NCBI RefSeq assembly: GCF_008728515.1 | Contig: NC_044981.1 | Span: forward strand, 113,451,702 to 113,515,701 | DNA length: 64,000 bases | From: Papio anubis | Taxonomy: Eukaryota; Chordata; Mammalia; Primates; Cercopithecidae | Direction: 5' to 3' | In this document: positions 33,706 to 44,581 of the stretch, piece after piece | Position numbering within the stretch: the stretch's first letter is position 1 | How the letters are laid out: each line of letters opens with the position of its first letter | Position numbers and translations under genes: made by a program | The notes under the pieces: model-generated | Databases searched by the model: none | What the model was told of the DNA's origin: nothing | What the model saw: only the letters and a program-made list of their open reading frames with translations

Positions 33706-36700
33706 CATGGCTGTGGAGAGATTTGGAGTGGCTTGGGTCCCCTGTCCGAGGCAGGCTCCAGGCCAGGCCTTGTGAGGGTCAGGCCTGGGATGCTGGTTCT
33801 GTGGTTTCTCCTGGTTTAGGGTTGGACATAAATGTGTGTTTGTGTCCAGGAGTGGTGTTCTAACCCCAAGTCCCCCATCTGTAATGGTCGCATTTGAAAC
33901 TTGACTCCTGGCCACTGAGACTTCTTGAGGCTTCTCCAAACAGAGCAAAGAGACTGTCCTTGGTTCTTCTAGGATGAAGGGCTCACCAGATTGGGAACGG
34001 GAAACTTAGAGAAATTCTCAACATCCTTACAGGCAACTCTTGCAATTGTACATGGCACTGCGTGCTGGTCGAGAGAGGCTTGTAGTGTTTGTTTTTAGGA
34101 CACTCACTGCAGCACTGTCCTCACATATGAAACCAGGAGAGGGGGATTTAAGCTTGTTTGTTTGCTTTTAAGCTGCTGAGGCACACATTGTTTCATAATG
34201 AGTAGAGGCTGCCAACATATGGCTCATGGATTTTCTTTGCTGAACCCATTCCAACTCAGAGATGTAAGAGGCCTCGTCAAGTGTAAAGAAACCCATCTCA
34301 GCATATAACTGAAGCTTTAAGTACCGCTCAGGTCTGGTTTCAACTCTGGCAATAAAATAAAAATCTTTCTCACTTTTTCACAGATTGAGTCTCCCTGGTA
34401 TATTTCAAATTAGTGCTGTTAGCTGAACCCTCTAATGTTTCTGGATATGAAATGGATAGGGGTACTTCAGCCTCAGCAGCTCAATAGCATCCTGCTTGCC
34501 GTCACTGGATCACAGCTATGGAAGTGTTTCAGTTTCCCCGGCTGCACGAGAAAGCGTGATAACTACCGGATGTGGAAATATAAGTCCCACCTATTTGAGA
34601 GGTAAAACTGATGAAGACACCAACATACAGGTCTGTATGTTTTCCGAAGTCATTGATGGGAAAGAACTTGTTTACTCAAATCTTCTAATCTGCCCATTTT
34701 AAAGAAAGTTGTGTGCAGCACAGTTGACGTGTCTTCCAGGTTCCAAAACCAACAGAACTGAGAGTTTCGGGTTACCAGAGAGAAGTCAAACATCCAGCAT
34801 TTAATGAAAGTGTATGTGGACTCAGAAAATGGTAAAGGGTGAAAGGGCAAAAACAAGACCTCACGGTAATGACATCACCTCCTAGGGAGACTTTGCTGGG
34901 TTTTCCCAGGGACACGAAAAAGTAGTAAAGCAATAGTGCAGTCCTGTTGGGGAGATAAGATGTAACTCGGGGAAAACCAAACAGCAGTACAGTGTTTGAG
35001 TGACATTTTAATAGAGAGCAATGGAAGAGCTATTTCATGGGGATCCTGGGCTAATTGCCAAGGCCATCCCATCAGCAGTAATAGCTGTGCATTGGAAGGG
35101 GATAGCCATTACTTCAGGCTGTGAGGGTCAGTGATGTAGGGCTTGACCAACGGGGTGAGTTGGAGGTTGACGCAGGCAGGGGAGGGGTCTTTCCTGGCAG
35201 GTTAAATGGTGTGGGCAGAGGGCACAGAAGGGAAATGAGTGTTCAGGAGAAGCAGAAATTATATGGTAAAGTTCAGAAGAGCTCAGGCACTTGGGCTTCA
35301 TATTTTACAAACACTCTGAGAGAAACAGGAGAAAAAAAATCAATTCTAAAAGTCTGAATTGTGTAATAACTGCTGACAATTTTGGCTCTTTTACTGCAGA
35401 CGTGTTTAAATGCATGTTTTATTGTAAAACTTAAAATAAAATATTGTGTATATATGCTGAAATAAAACTATTAAAAACATCAGAATTTCAAAGGCCAATT
35501 CTTGTACCATTTCTCTGATAGGTCTTTTTGTATCAGGTCTTTAAAAAAAAAAAAAAAAACCACGGAAGAAAATTTTGCCTTGTCCAAAGTGGTTTGAAAT
35601 ATCTCACATGGGAAGGTTTCTCAATGAGAAAACAATTATGTAATTACGGTCATGTTTGTCTCATTTCTGTACACTTTAACTTACTAGAATTAAAGCTTCT
35701 TGCTGAAGGAACTTCCCAGAAACCTCCACAATTTTAAAACAGAACTTTGGAGTGGTACCTTCAGTTGGGAAAGCTGATGGCTTTAGACGTAGGGCTTTGT
35801 GTTGGTTTGTGAAGTGTCAATGGGAGGGGAGCTTGACTGCATTTTAGTCACCCATGTATAACTGGGTTCTAGTAGACAGATCTCCTACAAGTCCACAATC
35901 TACGGAACCTGCTTGTCACCCATACCCTAAGTCACTGTTCTTCCCTCAGGTGACTTTGCAAGTGGTTCACACACAGCTTGCCAGCACATGAAGGGAGGAA
36001 TACAAATGACCCCTCTGGGTGACTGCGACTGCCCTCTTGGCGTCCCCCAGCACTTCTGACCATGCTGGAGTGACACAGAGATGACTCAGTGGTGTTCAGC
36101 TATACTCAGAAAGCATTTAGGCAATTTTCCCAAAAGCTGAGCCTGGTCAGCTTCAGAACTCTGCCCTGGTCCTGCCCTTTTAGGAGGGCACAGATCACTG
36201 GTTTTTACAAAGCCCATTGACATGTAAGCCCACACCCAGAAGTTCACATCTGACTGCTGAATGTGCCCCATTGTGACTTTGTATATGTCTTTGCTGCCAG
36301 TGGCTATTCTGTAAAAGGCCTGTTTGTATAAGCTGGTGGAAAGGGTTTAAGCGTGACAGAGTTGCTGGGTTCTGGGGAAACGAGGATGGAAAAGCAAGGT
36401 TTTCTAGGGCCCAACCAGAAGAGCCTGGAGACTTGACAATCAGGTGTTTGTGGAGAAGATAGGAAGAGGTGAGCAGGCATAGCAAGAGACAGACAATGGA
36501 GAAGGGAGGGCTGACAGATGGAAGTGTGAGTTCCTGGAGGCCCCGCATTTGGAGATGGGGGTGAAGAGGGAGGGGAGGAGGACAGGAGTCAGCCAGAGAG
36601 ACCCACTCAGGTGCTTCTATGGAGCTGGGGTCATTCACGTGCACATGCCTTTCTAGAGTCTCCCCCTCCTCTCCCATAGTACCCCAGTGCCCTGTGCTTC

Positions 36701-36841
36701 AGTGTGTGAACCATGGCTTTTTTTTCTGTATTCTGATGCTTTGACATCCGGAGCCTTAAGTCCCTGGAGGGACTGCCCCTTTCAGGGTTAGCCAATTCTT
36801 AGAGCTAGTAAACAACTTGCCCAAGGGCACAATTTTCTTAC
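33706..36841. other. No gene recognised; longest repeat-free stretch
   Basis: About 3.1 kb without a repeat I can name. The longest ORF (36195-36677, minus, 160 codons) has one hydrophobic stretch but no recognisable domain and no sign of a promoter or splice context. A cluster of AATAAA-like signals lies at 35435-35470 and an A17 run at about 35541-35559. It could hold exons of an unknown transcript, but nothing in the sequence supports one. Confidence 0.4.
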
Positions 36842-37190
36842 TTTTTTTTTTTATTATACTTTAAGTTCTAGGGTACATGTGCATCAGAGAAATGCAAATC
36901 AAAACCACAATGAGATACCATCTCACACCAGTTAGAATGACTATCATTAAAAAGTCAGGAAACAACAGGTGCTGGAAAGGATGTGGAGAAATAGGAACAC
37001 CTTTACACTGTTGGTGGGACTGTAAACTAGTTCAACCATTGTGGAAGACAGTGTGGCGATTCCTCAAGGATCTAGAACTAGAAATAACATTTGACCCAGT
37101 CACCCCATTACTGGGTATATACCCAAAGGATTATAAATCATGCTTCTGTAAAGACACATGCACATGTATGTTTATTGCGGCACTATTCAC
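36842..37190 (-). mobile_element. Twin-primed (5'-inverted) short L1PA
   Basis: 36842-36883 is the reverse complement of the last ~40 bp of the L1PA 3'UTR plus poly(A) (seen as a T-run, then ATTATACTTTAAGTTCTAGG). It joins, with the two bases CA shared at the junction, to 36884-37190, which is ORF2 3' sequence in the opposite (plus) orientation. This is the classic product of twin priming. The flanks CACAATTTTCTTAC (36828-36841) and CACTATTTTCAAATAC (37188-37203) may be an imperfect TSD. Confidence 0.9.
36877..37190 (+). pseudogene. L1 ORF2 C-terminal fragment within the inverted L1
   Basis: Open from 36877 to 37344; the L1 part ends at about 37190. It encodes part of the ORF2 C-terminal region, including the Cys-containing block near WKGCGEIGTPLHCWWDC. 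It lacks the endonuclease and reverse transcriptase, so it has no activity. The rest of the ORF is flanking genomic sequence. Confidence 0.85.
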
Positions 37191-37967
37191 TATTTTCAAA
37201 TACAAACCAACCAACCTAGAGCCCACACCCCAACCACCTTCTCTGCTGGGCTCTCATACTCTGAGTCACTACCTGTCTGCCCTCATCCCCCCAGGTCCAG
37301 GTACTAGACAACTAGGGACAGACCCTTTTCCCAGAGCCCACTGAAATAATTCAAGCCGTCCAATCCTAACTAGCTTACCCCGTCTTGCCTGTTCCTTCCC
37401 ACAGAAATTGCCTGTAGTTTCTCTGCTCCCTCTGCCTCCTGATGGTCCCTGGTTCATCCCCGTGTGGCCCTCATGGTGCTGTGTCCCCTCCTCTGGGGAA
37501 CTGTGAGTAACAAACTATCTTTTTAATGGCTATTGTCTCTCTATCTGTTGGCCTCACCATGCCTAAAGAGTAACAAAGCCTGTTAAAACATTCAGTTCCA
37601 AAAAAATCTCATGAGCCAGTGCCCTGCCCCAGTCATGTCCCCATACTCCTAGGTCACCCCTCTGACTGTTCTCCTCTCTCTCTTCATATTAGAGACATCG
37701 TCTGGGTGATAAGTAAGTCATTAGACAAAATAAAAGTAAAACTTTAGTTACCAGGTCACAAAAGAGCCCAATATTGTCTTAAAATTATGTATTTAAGGCT
37801 ACAGTGAAAGCTGAAGAATTGATTTTCTTAGATGTCCAATATTTGGCTTGGGAGCAGAAAGGAGGTGAAATTAACAAGATTGGAGATCCATTGACCTGGA
37901 GAGGTCCAGGCCACAAACAGGCTGGGCTTGGGTGGCCATCCTGAGAGAGGCAAGAACAAGAAAAGTC
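37191..37967. other. Unassigned sequence
   Basis: C-rich pyrimidine-biased segment at about 37200-37500; no gene or repeat recognised. Confidence 0.45.
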
Positions 37968-38085
37968 TAAGATTTATTGAATGATTACTGTATGCCAGGA
38001 CTGTTCCAAGGACTTTACAATGTATTTTATCCTTCAACAAAACTTTGAGGAAAGTACTCTTATTTCCATTTTAAATATAGGAATG

Positions 38086-38374
38086 CGGATGGACACGGTG
38101 GCTCAAGCCTGTAATCCCAGCACTTTGGGAGGCTGAGGTAGGTGGATCACGAGGTCAGGAATTCGAGACCAGCCCGACCAACATGATGAAACCCTATCTC
38201 TACTAAAAATACAAAAATTAGCTGGGTGTGATGGTTTGCACATGTAATCCCAGCTACTCAGGAGGTTGAGGCAGAAGAATCACTTGAACCTGGGAGGCAA
38301 AGGTTGCAGTGAGCCAAGATCACGCCATTGCACTCCAGCCTGGGTGACAGAGTGAGACTAGGTCTCAAAAAAAA

Positions 38375-38375
<1 letters not shown>
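38086..38375 (+). mobile_element. Alu (S-like) inside a MIR
   Basis: Starts GGATGGACACGGTGGCTC with both arms, ending GTGAGACTAGGTCTC then an A9 run. Its poly(A) tail runs directly into the TA/CA microsatellite at 38376. Confidence 0.95.
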
Positions 38376-38407
<32 letters not shown>

Positions 38408-38475
38408 TATATACACACGTATATATATACACACACACACACACATATATATACACACACACACACATATGTATA
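38376..38475. repeat. Compound (TA)n/(CA)n microsatellite
   Basis: Alternating blocks of TA and CA (with ATACAC transitions) for about 100 bp, at the 3' end of an Alu tail. On the minus strand it gives the artefactual ORFs of repeated Cys/Val/Tyr. Alternating purine-pyrimidine sequence such as this can adopt Z-DNA-like forms and is likely length-polymorphic. Confidence 0.95.
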
Positions 38476-38639
38476 TGGAGACTGAGGCATAGAGATGTTG
38501 AGTAACTTGTCTAAGCTCACATAGCTAGCTAAGTGGCAGAGATAATCTTGAAATCCAGGCAGTGTGACTTCAGGGCCTGTGCTCAACCACTACCCCATCT
38601 AGTATGGTAGAAATAGCCAGACAGACCCGTACGGACACT

Positions 38640-38870
38640 TTGGTTCTACCAATTTTTAGTTGTGTGAATTTGGGTTAGTAACCTGACCATTTATGATATA
38701 AGCATCTACCTGTAATATAAGCGTGATAATACTTACCCATTTTCTCCATCTATAAGTATGACAATACTTATCCAATAGGATTATTTTGAGGATTAGGTAA
38801 GATAATTATGAAAACTGAGCACCATGTCTGGTACATAAGTGAGTGGTAGATAAATACCAGTGTCCCTTCT
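38640..38870 (+). mobile_element. MIR
   Basis: GTGTGAATTTGGGTTAGTAA (the MIR core in plus orientation), CATTTTCTCCATCTATAAG, GGATTATTTTGAGGATTAGG, GCACCATGTCTGGTACATAA. It lies 40 bp from the oppositely oriented MIR, forming an inverted pair. Confidence 0.75.
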
Positions 38871-40583
38871 TATTCCTAAGCAAGACATAGCTGGCCACTG
38901 CATTATTACTGTACACTGGTGAACCCATAGCTGCCCATACCTGGATTATTCTACATGGGCAGAGTCAAAAAACTGGAAAATGTGTTATTAGAAAAATTTT
39001 ACTTCTAAGGTGGGGTGCAGGCAGGCAAGGCTGACATTCAACCAGTATGCTCTGTATGCTCATGTCAGTTGTTAAAGTATGGAAATAGGTCCACATGGGC
39101 TGGTAATTTAATGTTGTCCTCAGTCTTTTCCAGGGGCCCCTGTCACTCCAAGCACCCACTTTTCTCTGCAGGCACACCTGGCCCAGGCCAGGCCTCCAGG
39201 ATGCTGCTTGCAGAGCCCTGGCTGGTGCCCACCTGGTCCATCGGTGCCTGTGCTGTCCTGGTTGTTAAATGCTCAGATCACCACTGCAGGCAACAGCAGC
39301 AGAAGAGCTACACTGCAGCCCTCAGGCCTTGCTGAAGACCCCAGATCCTTGGGTGTAGGCCAGCAAAAGCAAGAAGCATATGCTGGGCATTCTGCCATCC
39401 TTTTACGTGCTTAGGGATCAAAGAGAGAAAGCAAGCAAGCTAGGTTTTCCTCCTTCCTTTCTTCCCCTCTCCTCATCCTCACCTTCGAAAAGTGACCTCT
39501 TCAGAGGCAGACTAACATTTCTAGACCCTTAGCAAAAATGAAAATATCTATGTTTATGAAATTAATATTCCAAAGTGGATCTACGCCACATTAATTTGAC
39601 CTGAGAGATAAAAATCACCTCTTGGGCTCAAGTCAAATTGCATATGGGCTCTGAACCATAAATGTCTTGCAATTACAAGGGCCACTTCTTGAAAACACGC
39701 TACCACAAAGTCCATCTGCACTGGGACTCCCCCCACCGCCCACCCACCCATTCCCATTTACTATCAGTCTGGATACAATTGGCTTTGATTGTATCTTTTG
39801 AAAACATAACTGCAGTTTCCTGTGAGCTGAGCCATACAGCCAGGAGGCATCTTAACAATCACATTTGAGCTGTCACAGTGGAGCATGGTTAGGTTACTTT
39901 GGAGTTTGAGCCAAGACTTTATCCACTTTGCTACAGGCATTTGGGAGAAGGCTTCTGAGATTTGGCAAACGAAGCTAAGGATTGTTTATGAACCATATTT
40001 ATCACACCACTTTCAGAGAGAAACACCTGAATCATATTTCCTTTTATATGTAAAAACTGGACAGCTAGCCAAGTAATTCTTCAAGCATAATCTTGGGCTG
40101 CTTTCTCGAAAATCCTATAATGTATCCCACTTTACAGATGAAGAAAATGACATTTAGAGACATTGATTTCCTTGCTCAGTGATGGAGTGTAAATAAAATC
40201 TTTCTGTGTAATATTCTGCCCTTAAATTGCTTAGAACTGAGGAACAAAGATCAATCAGATAATATTTCCTAGGAAGTAAAAATCCTTTAAATTTATTTTG
40301 ACTTTGTTTTTAAAGAGAAGGTTGATTAACTCATATCCACCTTCTTAATACATTGAAAATCTAAGAAATGAGGATGGTAAGTTTGTATGTGAAGGCTTTT
40401 TATTTTCATATATTGCAAGAAATAGGAAGGGGCTTAGCGATTAGCTAGTCCAGTTTTCCCCAAAGTATATGTCTTAAGGTGTTGGTAGATGTTATGCATT
40501 AAAAGAATTTCATGATCAGATAAAGTTCAGAACAGTCACTTATACAATTAAACAGGTGTGTTTACTGTAGGACTATCAGCAAT
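38871..40583. other. No gene recognised; possible MIR trace
   Basis: ORF 39015-39335 (106 codons, plus) overlaps 39208-39414 in another frame and has no known homologue. About 40125-40185 (CCACTTTACAGATGAAGAAA) looks like a short minus-strand MIR core. Confidence 0.45.
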
Positions 40584-40684
40584 TTCTTTCTTTTCTTTCT
40601 TTTTTTTTCTTTCTTTCTTTTTTTCTTTCTTTCGTCTTTCTGTCTCTCTCACTCTCTCTCTGTCTTTTTTTTTTTCTTTTTCCT
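40584..40684 (+). repeat. Polypyrimidine tract, (CTTT)n/(TC)n
   Basis: About 100 bp that is almost entirely C and T on the plus strand, made of CTTT units, a CTCTCT section and T-runs. It forms the expanded tail of the adjacent minus-strand Alu. Such strand asymmetry can allow triplex (H-DNA) structure. Confidence 0.92.
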
Positions 40685-40965
40685 TGATGGAGTTTTGCTC
40701 TGTTGCCCAGGCTGGAGTGAAGTGGTAAGATCTTGGCTCACTGCAACCTCTGCCCCCTGGGTTCAAGTGATTCTCCTGCCTGAGCCTCCCGAGTAGCTGG
40801 GATTATAGGCGCCCACCGCCACACCTGGCTAATTTTTGTATTTTTAGTAGTGACGGGGTTTCGCCATGTTGGCCAGGCAGGTCTTGAACTCCTGACCTCA
40901 GGTGATCCGCCTGCCTTGGCCTCCCAAAATGCTGGGATTACAGGCGTGAGCCACCACGCTCTGCC
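40685..40965 (-). mobile_element. Alu
   Basis: GATGGAGTTTTGCTCTGTTG through both arms in reverse complement to ACGCTCTGCC. Its 3' tail is the polypyrimidine tract at 40584-40684. Confidence 0.95.
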
Positions 40966-41644
40966 TAACAGACTGACATGTTTGGGACTAGGAATATGCT
41001 GCTACATGCTTAACAACCAGTTCTCTGGAGAAAAAAAACCCTGCTTTTGCAGCAGCTGCTGATTTCTGTGGTGTAAATATTCCCACTACAGCCAATACCC
41101 AGCTACCAACATATTGATGATTGTGAAGTTGGGGAGAGATACATAGCAACACACATTGCCCAGCACTTCTACGAGACAGTGCAATAGACATAAATAAGAG
41201 CACACTTAACAGTAAAAAGTGGTAAATTAATTAGGAAGTATTGTGTTCGGTAATCGTTGCCTTTTAAATAGAGTTTATTTAATTAGAAGTTTATGCAGTT
41301 GAATTTTTAATAATGACCTTGTTTAACAATTGGCTCACAAACTTCCTAGACATTTAACAATTGACTTTTGCAAGCTGGAGCCAGCCGGCTCCAGCACACC
41401 ACTGCTTATGGTCCCCAAAAGGATTGGGTGGGTGGGAGTAGATCATGTGGTGCTCCACAAAATTATTTCACCCAAGACCCTTCCTTCAGGTAGTATTTTA
41501 TAGGATTTGTGTTCTGTAGAGAACACTTCAGAAAGTGCTGATCTTGTCCAACTTTGTCAATTTTTTCCCCCCTAATTTTTCTTCATTTTCAAAGCTCCCA
41601 TGGTTTCCTGACTACTCACTGGGAGCTTAACATACCACACTTCC
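40966..41644. other. Unassigned; short perfect hairpin
   Basis: A perfect inverted repeat GCTGGAGCC-AGCC-GGCTCCAGC lies at 41374-41395, preceded by two copies of TTTAACAATTG (about 41321 and 41354). This looks like the end of an old DNA transposon, but I cannot name it. Confidence 0.45.
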
Positions 41645-41760
41645 ATGGAATTCAATTCAATAAATATTTATTGGGCTCCTGTTATGCACAAAACATTATG
41701 CGAGTACTCCAGAGAATTCTAGATGACTAAGACTTAGTTCCTGTCCTTGGGGGGCAAACT
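41645..41760 (-). mobile_element. L2 3' end
   Basis: TCAATAAATATTTATTGGGC, TCCTGTTATGCACAAAACAT, GACTTAGTTCCTGTCCTTGG follow the reverse complement of the L2 3' terminus. Confidence 0.65.
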
Positions 41761-42084
41761 GTAGGACACAGACACAAAGAACCACAGTGGGAAGCAGCAT
41801 AGGCTGAGTGCCCCTAGAGCGGTACAAGCCATAACTTTGAGAGGTTGAGGAAAACGAAATCGCATCCAGCTGGAGATGTTACCATGGGAGATACTCAAGT
41901 CCAAAGGGGACCTGAGATTTAGCAGTGCCTCTTGCCTGGGACTGGAAGAGGCACAGGTAGACAGAGGAGCCGACGTGCGGTCCGCTTGTTCAAAGTCTGT
42001 GTACTCACTCATTTACCACTTCATTCAGCAGGCAAGGATTGGGAGGTTCTGGGGCGAGGCCAGTAAAACCTGCCTTTTTAAAAC
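41761..42084. other. Unassigned sequence
   Basis: ORFs on both strands (41734-42012 minus, 41876-42133 plus) overlap each other and match nothing known. Confidence 0.4.
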
Positions 42085-42329
42085 TTTACGTGTTTTCATT
42101 ACCAGCTACGCTGAGCATCTGTTCACATACTAGTTAGCTATTTGGGTTTTCTCTTCTGATGAATTGCTTGTTTGGATCTTTTGTCCGTGTTTGACAGGCT
42201 TTCCTTTTTCCTCCCTTGTCAGTTTGCAGGGGTTTCTTGTATATTCTTTTGTGTAAGTTGTAGATATTTAAAATATTTTCCCCCAGTCTATCACCCACGT
42301 GTTTAATTTGTCTCTATCGTCTTCCGGCG

Positions 42330-42520
42330 GCAATGTAGTATAGTGGTTAAACCCGAGGGCTCTCTCTTCAGCTCCTAAATTACTGATGTGACCTTGGACA
42401 AGCTATTTAACCAACTTGTGCCCGACTCCTCACCTCTGCGATACAGTAATGACAGCTTCTACTTCTTATGGGCGTTAGGAAGATTAGGTTAATCAATACA
42501 CAGTAAATATTAAGCTTTAT
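42330..42520 (+). mobile_element. MIR inside an L1M
   Basis: Starts GGCAATGTAGTATAGTGGTT (the tRNA-derived head), then GATGTGACCTTGGACAAGCT and GTTAGGAAGATTAGGTTAAT. The head resembles a tRNA A-box region but is a SINE, not a tRNA gene. Confidence 0.85.
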
Positions 42521-42655
42521 TTGTTGTCCCCAAATCTTTAATTTTGATTTCGTTGAATCTGTCAGTTTTTACTTTTCTGGTTTATGTTTTTGGGGGATTT
42601 TTCCAAAAATCCCCCAACATTTTCTTCTATTAATTTTATATTTTTATTTTTGCGT

Positions 42656-42960
42656 TTATTTATTTATTTTTTGTCTTGAGACAAGGTCTTGCTCTGTCAC
42701 CCAGGCTAGAGTGCAGTGGTGTGATCATGGTTCACTGCAGCCTCAACCTCTGGGCTCAAGCAATCCTCCTACCTCAGCCTCCTGAGTAGCTGGGATTACA
42801 AGGCACATGACACCATGCCCAAATAATTTTTAAATTTGTTGTAGAGATAGGATCTTACTATGTTGCTCAGGTTGGTCTCAAACTCCTGGGCATAAGTGAT
42901 CTTCCTGCCTCAGTCTCCCAAAATGCTGGGATTACAGGCATGAGCCACTGTGCTCAGACC
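42656..42960 (-). mobile_element. Alu (J-like)
   Basis: (TTTA)n-like tail then GAGACAAGGTCTTGCTCTGT, CACTGCAGCCTCAACCTC (a J-type marker), ending GTGCTCAGACC. Confidence 0.95.
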
Positions 42961-43030
42961 ATTTATCCTTTAATGGTGTGAGGTAGGCCTCTAAATTTAT
43001 TATTTTTCATGTAATAAGCCAATGCCTTTT

Positions 43031-43639
43031 CTAAATAATTCCTCTTTTTGCAAGCAATATATCTTATGGTTTCTTTTACTTTTAAATTCTATTTTCTCCA
43101 ATGTTAGTATTAGATTAAATATATTACATGTTAATATTAAAACTGCTGTTTCATCTTTCTTTGATCCATATTTGACTAGTTTATTCTTTTTCCATCACTT
43201 CAAATTTTCTATATTTTTAAAAAACATGTATCTTGGAAGTAATATTAATAAGAAATATTAATTACGAATAAGCTATTACTAATATTAATAATCAATAATA
43301 AATGCTAAAAGTCTCTGCCTTTTGATCTGTTTTAACTCTTTGACATTTTAATAATTACATTATGTATAACATGATATATAAGGGTATGTAATAATCATAT
43401 TAGAATGTATAATAAATATTTCTGCCATCTGATTTCATGTTTTCCATTTACCATGGCTTCTTTTAGTTTATTCTTTCTACTTTCCACTGGCGATATCAAA
43501 TTTTCTTTTGCTTGTTTGTAAGTTGTATCTTCTAGATTAACTTCATGAGATTAGCTCAGTGTTATCTATTAAACAAGTATTATAAAATTCCCCTCTGAAA
43601 CTTTATTAAAGTAAAATATTAAATTGGCTTTAATAAAAG
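43031..43639. other. AT-rich unassigned sequence
   Basis: Very AT-rich, with repeated AATATTAATA-type motifs at 43240-43300. No coding sequence recognised; the 79-codon ORF at 43022-43261 is low-complexity. Confidence 0.45.
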
Positions 43640-43960
43640 TAAAACTTTGTTCAATTTCTCTCACAAATATATGCAAATTAAAACCACAATCAAATATAAT
43701 TTTTTAACCTCAAAAATTGATAACATTGAAAAGTTTGACAATACCCAGGGATGGGGAAGGTGCCTGGAAAGAGCCGCTCTTGGTGGGGCATGAAAAGGTG
43801 CAAACATTTTGGAGGTAATTTGACAAATATCTGTTAGAATTTAAAATGCACACACTCTTTGATCCATCATTTCTACCTCCGGGAATGCATCCAATGGATA
43901 AGGACTTTTATTGTAACATTTTTTGTTGTAGTAAAAATCCATAATCTTTTCAACCTTCTG
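43640..43960 (+). mobile_element. L1M ORF2 3' fragment
   Basis: GCAAATTAAAACCACAATCA, AAAGTTTGACAATACCCAGG, GGAGGTAATTTGACAAATAT, GCACACACTCTTTGATCC follow the end of ORF2 in an old L1. Diverged, no open frame. Confidence 0.72.
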
Positions 43961-44581
43961 TACTATTTGAATTTCTTACTATGAACATGCATCACTTTTA
44001 TCATTAAAAACATACTATATAAAAATTATACATATAATTTATATAGTGCCTTTGTATATATATTTATAATTTTTATACAGTACATATACAGGTGTTTATA
44101 TATACTTGGAAAGGAGAGAAATGTAAAGATCTCACAAAGCCAAACAAAGAATTTCTGATGTCAAAAATCTGGGAACCTCTAACCTAATGTATCACTTTAA
44201 TCATTTTCTAAATAATATTGTATCTCAACGAAATAAAAATGGGGTTTTCTCTACTCTTATATCATCTTTCATCTGATTTTCAAAAAATTCAATGTATAGT
44301 TTTTCTCATTTATTTCTACAGGTGGATTAGCTAAGCTAGGAAGAAGTTAAAATAGCTAGACTAACTTCCCACAGTGAGTTAATGCAGCTGTAGGCAGAGC
44401 TCTGAGCTCTGACTGGCTACCATCACCTCCGGGAGGTGCACTCGTCTAAGAGAAACATCACCGAGGTAACAGTGACTTTCATTTGTCAGTCATTGCTCAG
44501 TGTTTTGTATATCTGTACACGGAGGAATAAAGCCTATCAGGAATTTGTTAATAAATTTCATTTATTTTTAATTTAATAGAC
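43961..44581. other. Unassigned AT-rich sequence
   Basis: Contains a TATA-rich stretch at about 44010-44105. No gene recognised. Confidence 0.4.

Larger units (their letters stand above)
37968..38598 (-). mobile_element. MIR split by an Alu and a microsatellite
   Basis: Reverse-complement MIR: TTTATTGAATGATTACTGT ... TTATTTCCATTTTAAATA before the Alu (37968-38085), and GGAGACTGAGGCATAGAGAT, GTAACTTGTCTAAGCTCACA, ATAGCTAGCTAAGTGGCAGA after it (38476-38598), ending CTCAACCACTACCCC. Removing 38086-38475 gives a normal MIR. Confidence 0.88.
42085..43030 (-). mobile_element. L1M ORF2 region, minus strand, interrupted
   Basis: L1 text in reverse complement: GCTGAGCATCTGTTCACATA, TTGTATATTCTTTTGTGTAA, ATATTTTCCCCCAGTCTA before a MIR (42330-42520), then TCTTTAATTTTGATTTCGTT, and after an Alu (42656-42960), AATGGTGTGAGGTAGGCCT. 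The three pieces are collinear in L1, so the MIR and Alu interrupt one element. Confidence 0.8.

Noticed and set aside
35430..35475. Cluster of AATAAA signals as the 3' end of a gene
   Set aside because: Such signals are frequent in AT-rich DNA; no upstream exon-like ORF or splice structure supports a transcript.
38258..38586. Cys/Val/Tyr-repeat proteins on the minus strand
   Set aside because: They are translations of the TA/CA microsatellite and the adjoining Alu.
40445..40550. MER-type DNA transposon end (CCAGTTTTCCCCAAAG...)
   Set aside because: Only a loose resemblance; no terminal inverted repeat or duplication found.
42330..42400. tRNA gene (TATAGTGGTTAA resembles an A-box region)
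   Set aside because: It is the tRNA-derived head of a MIR SINE; there is no cloverleaf or B-box continuation and the MIR body follows.
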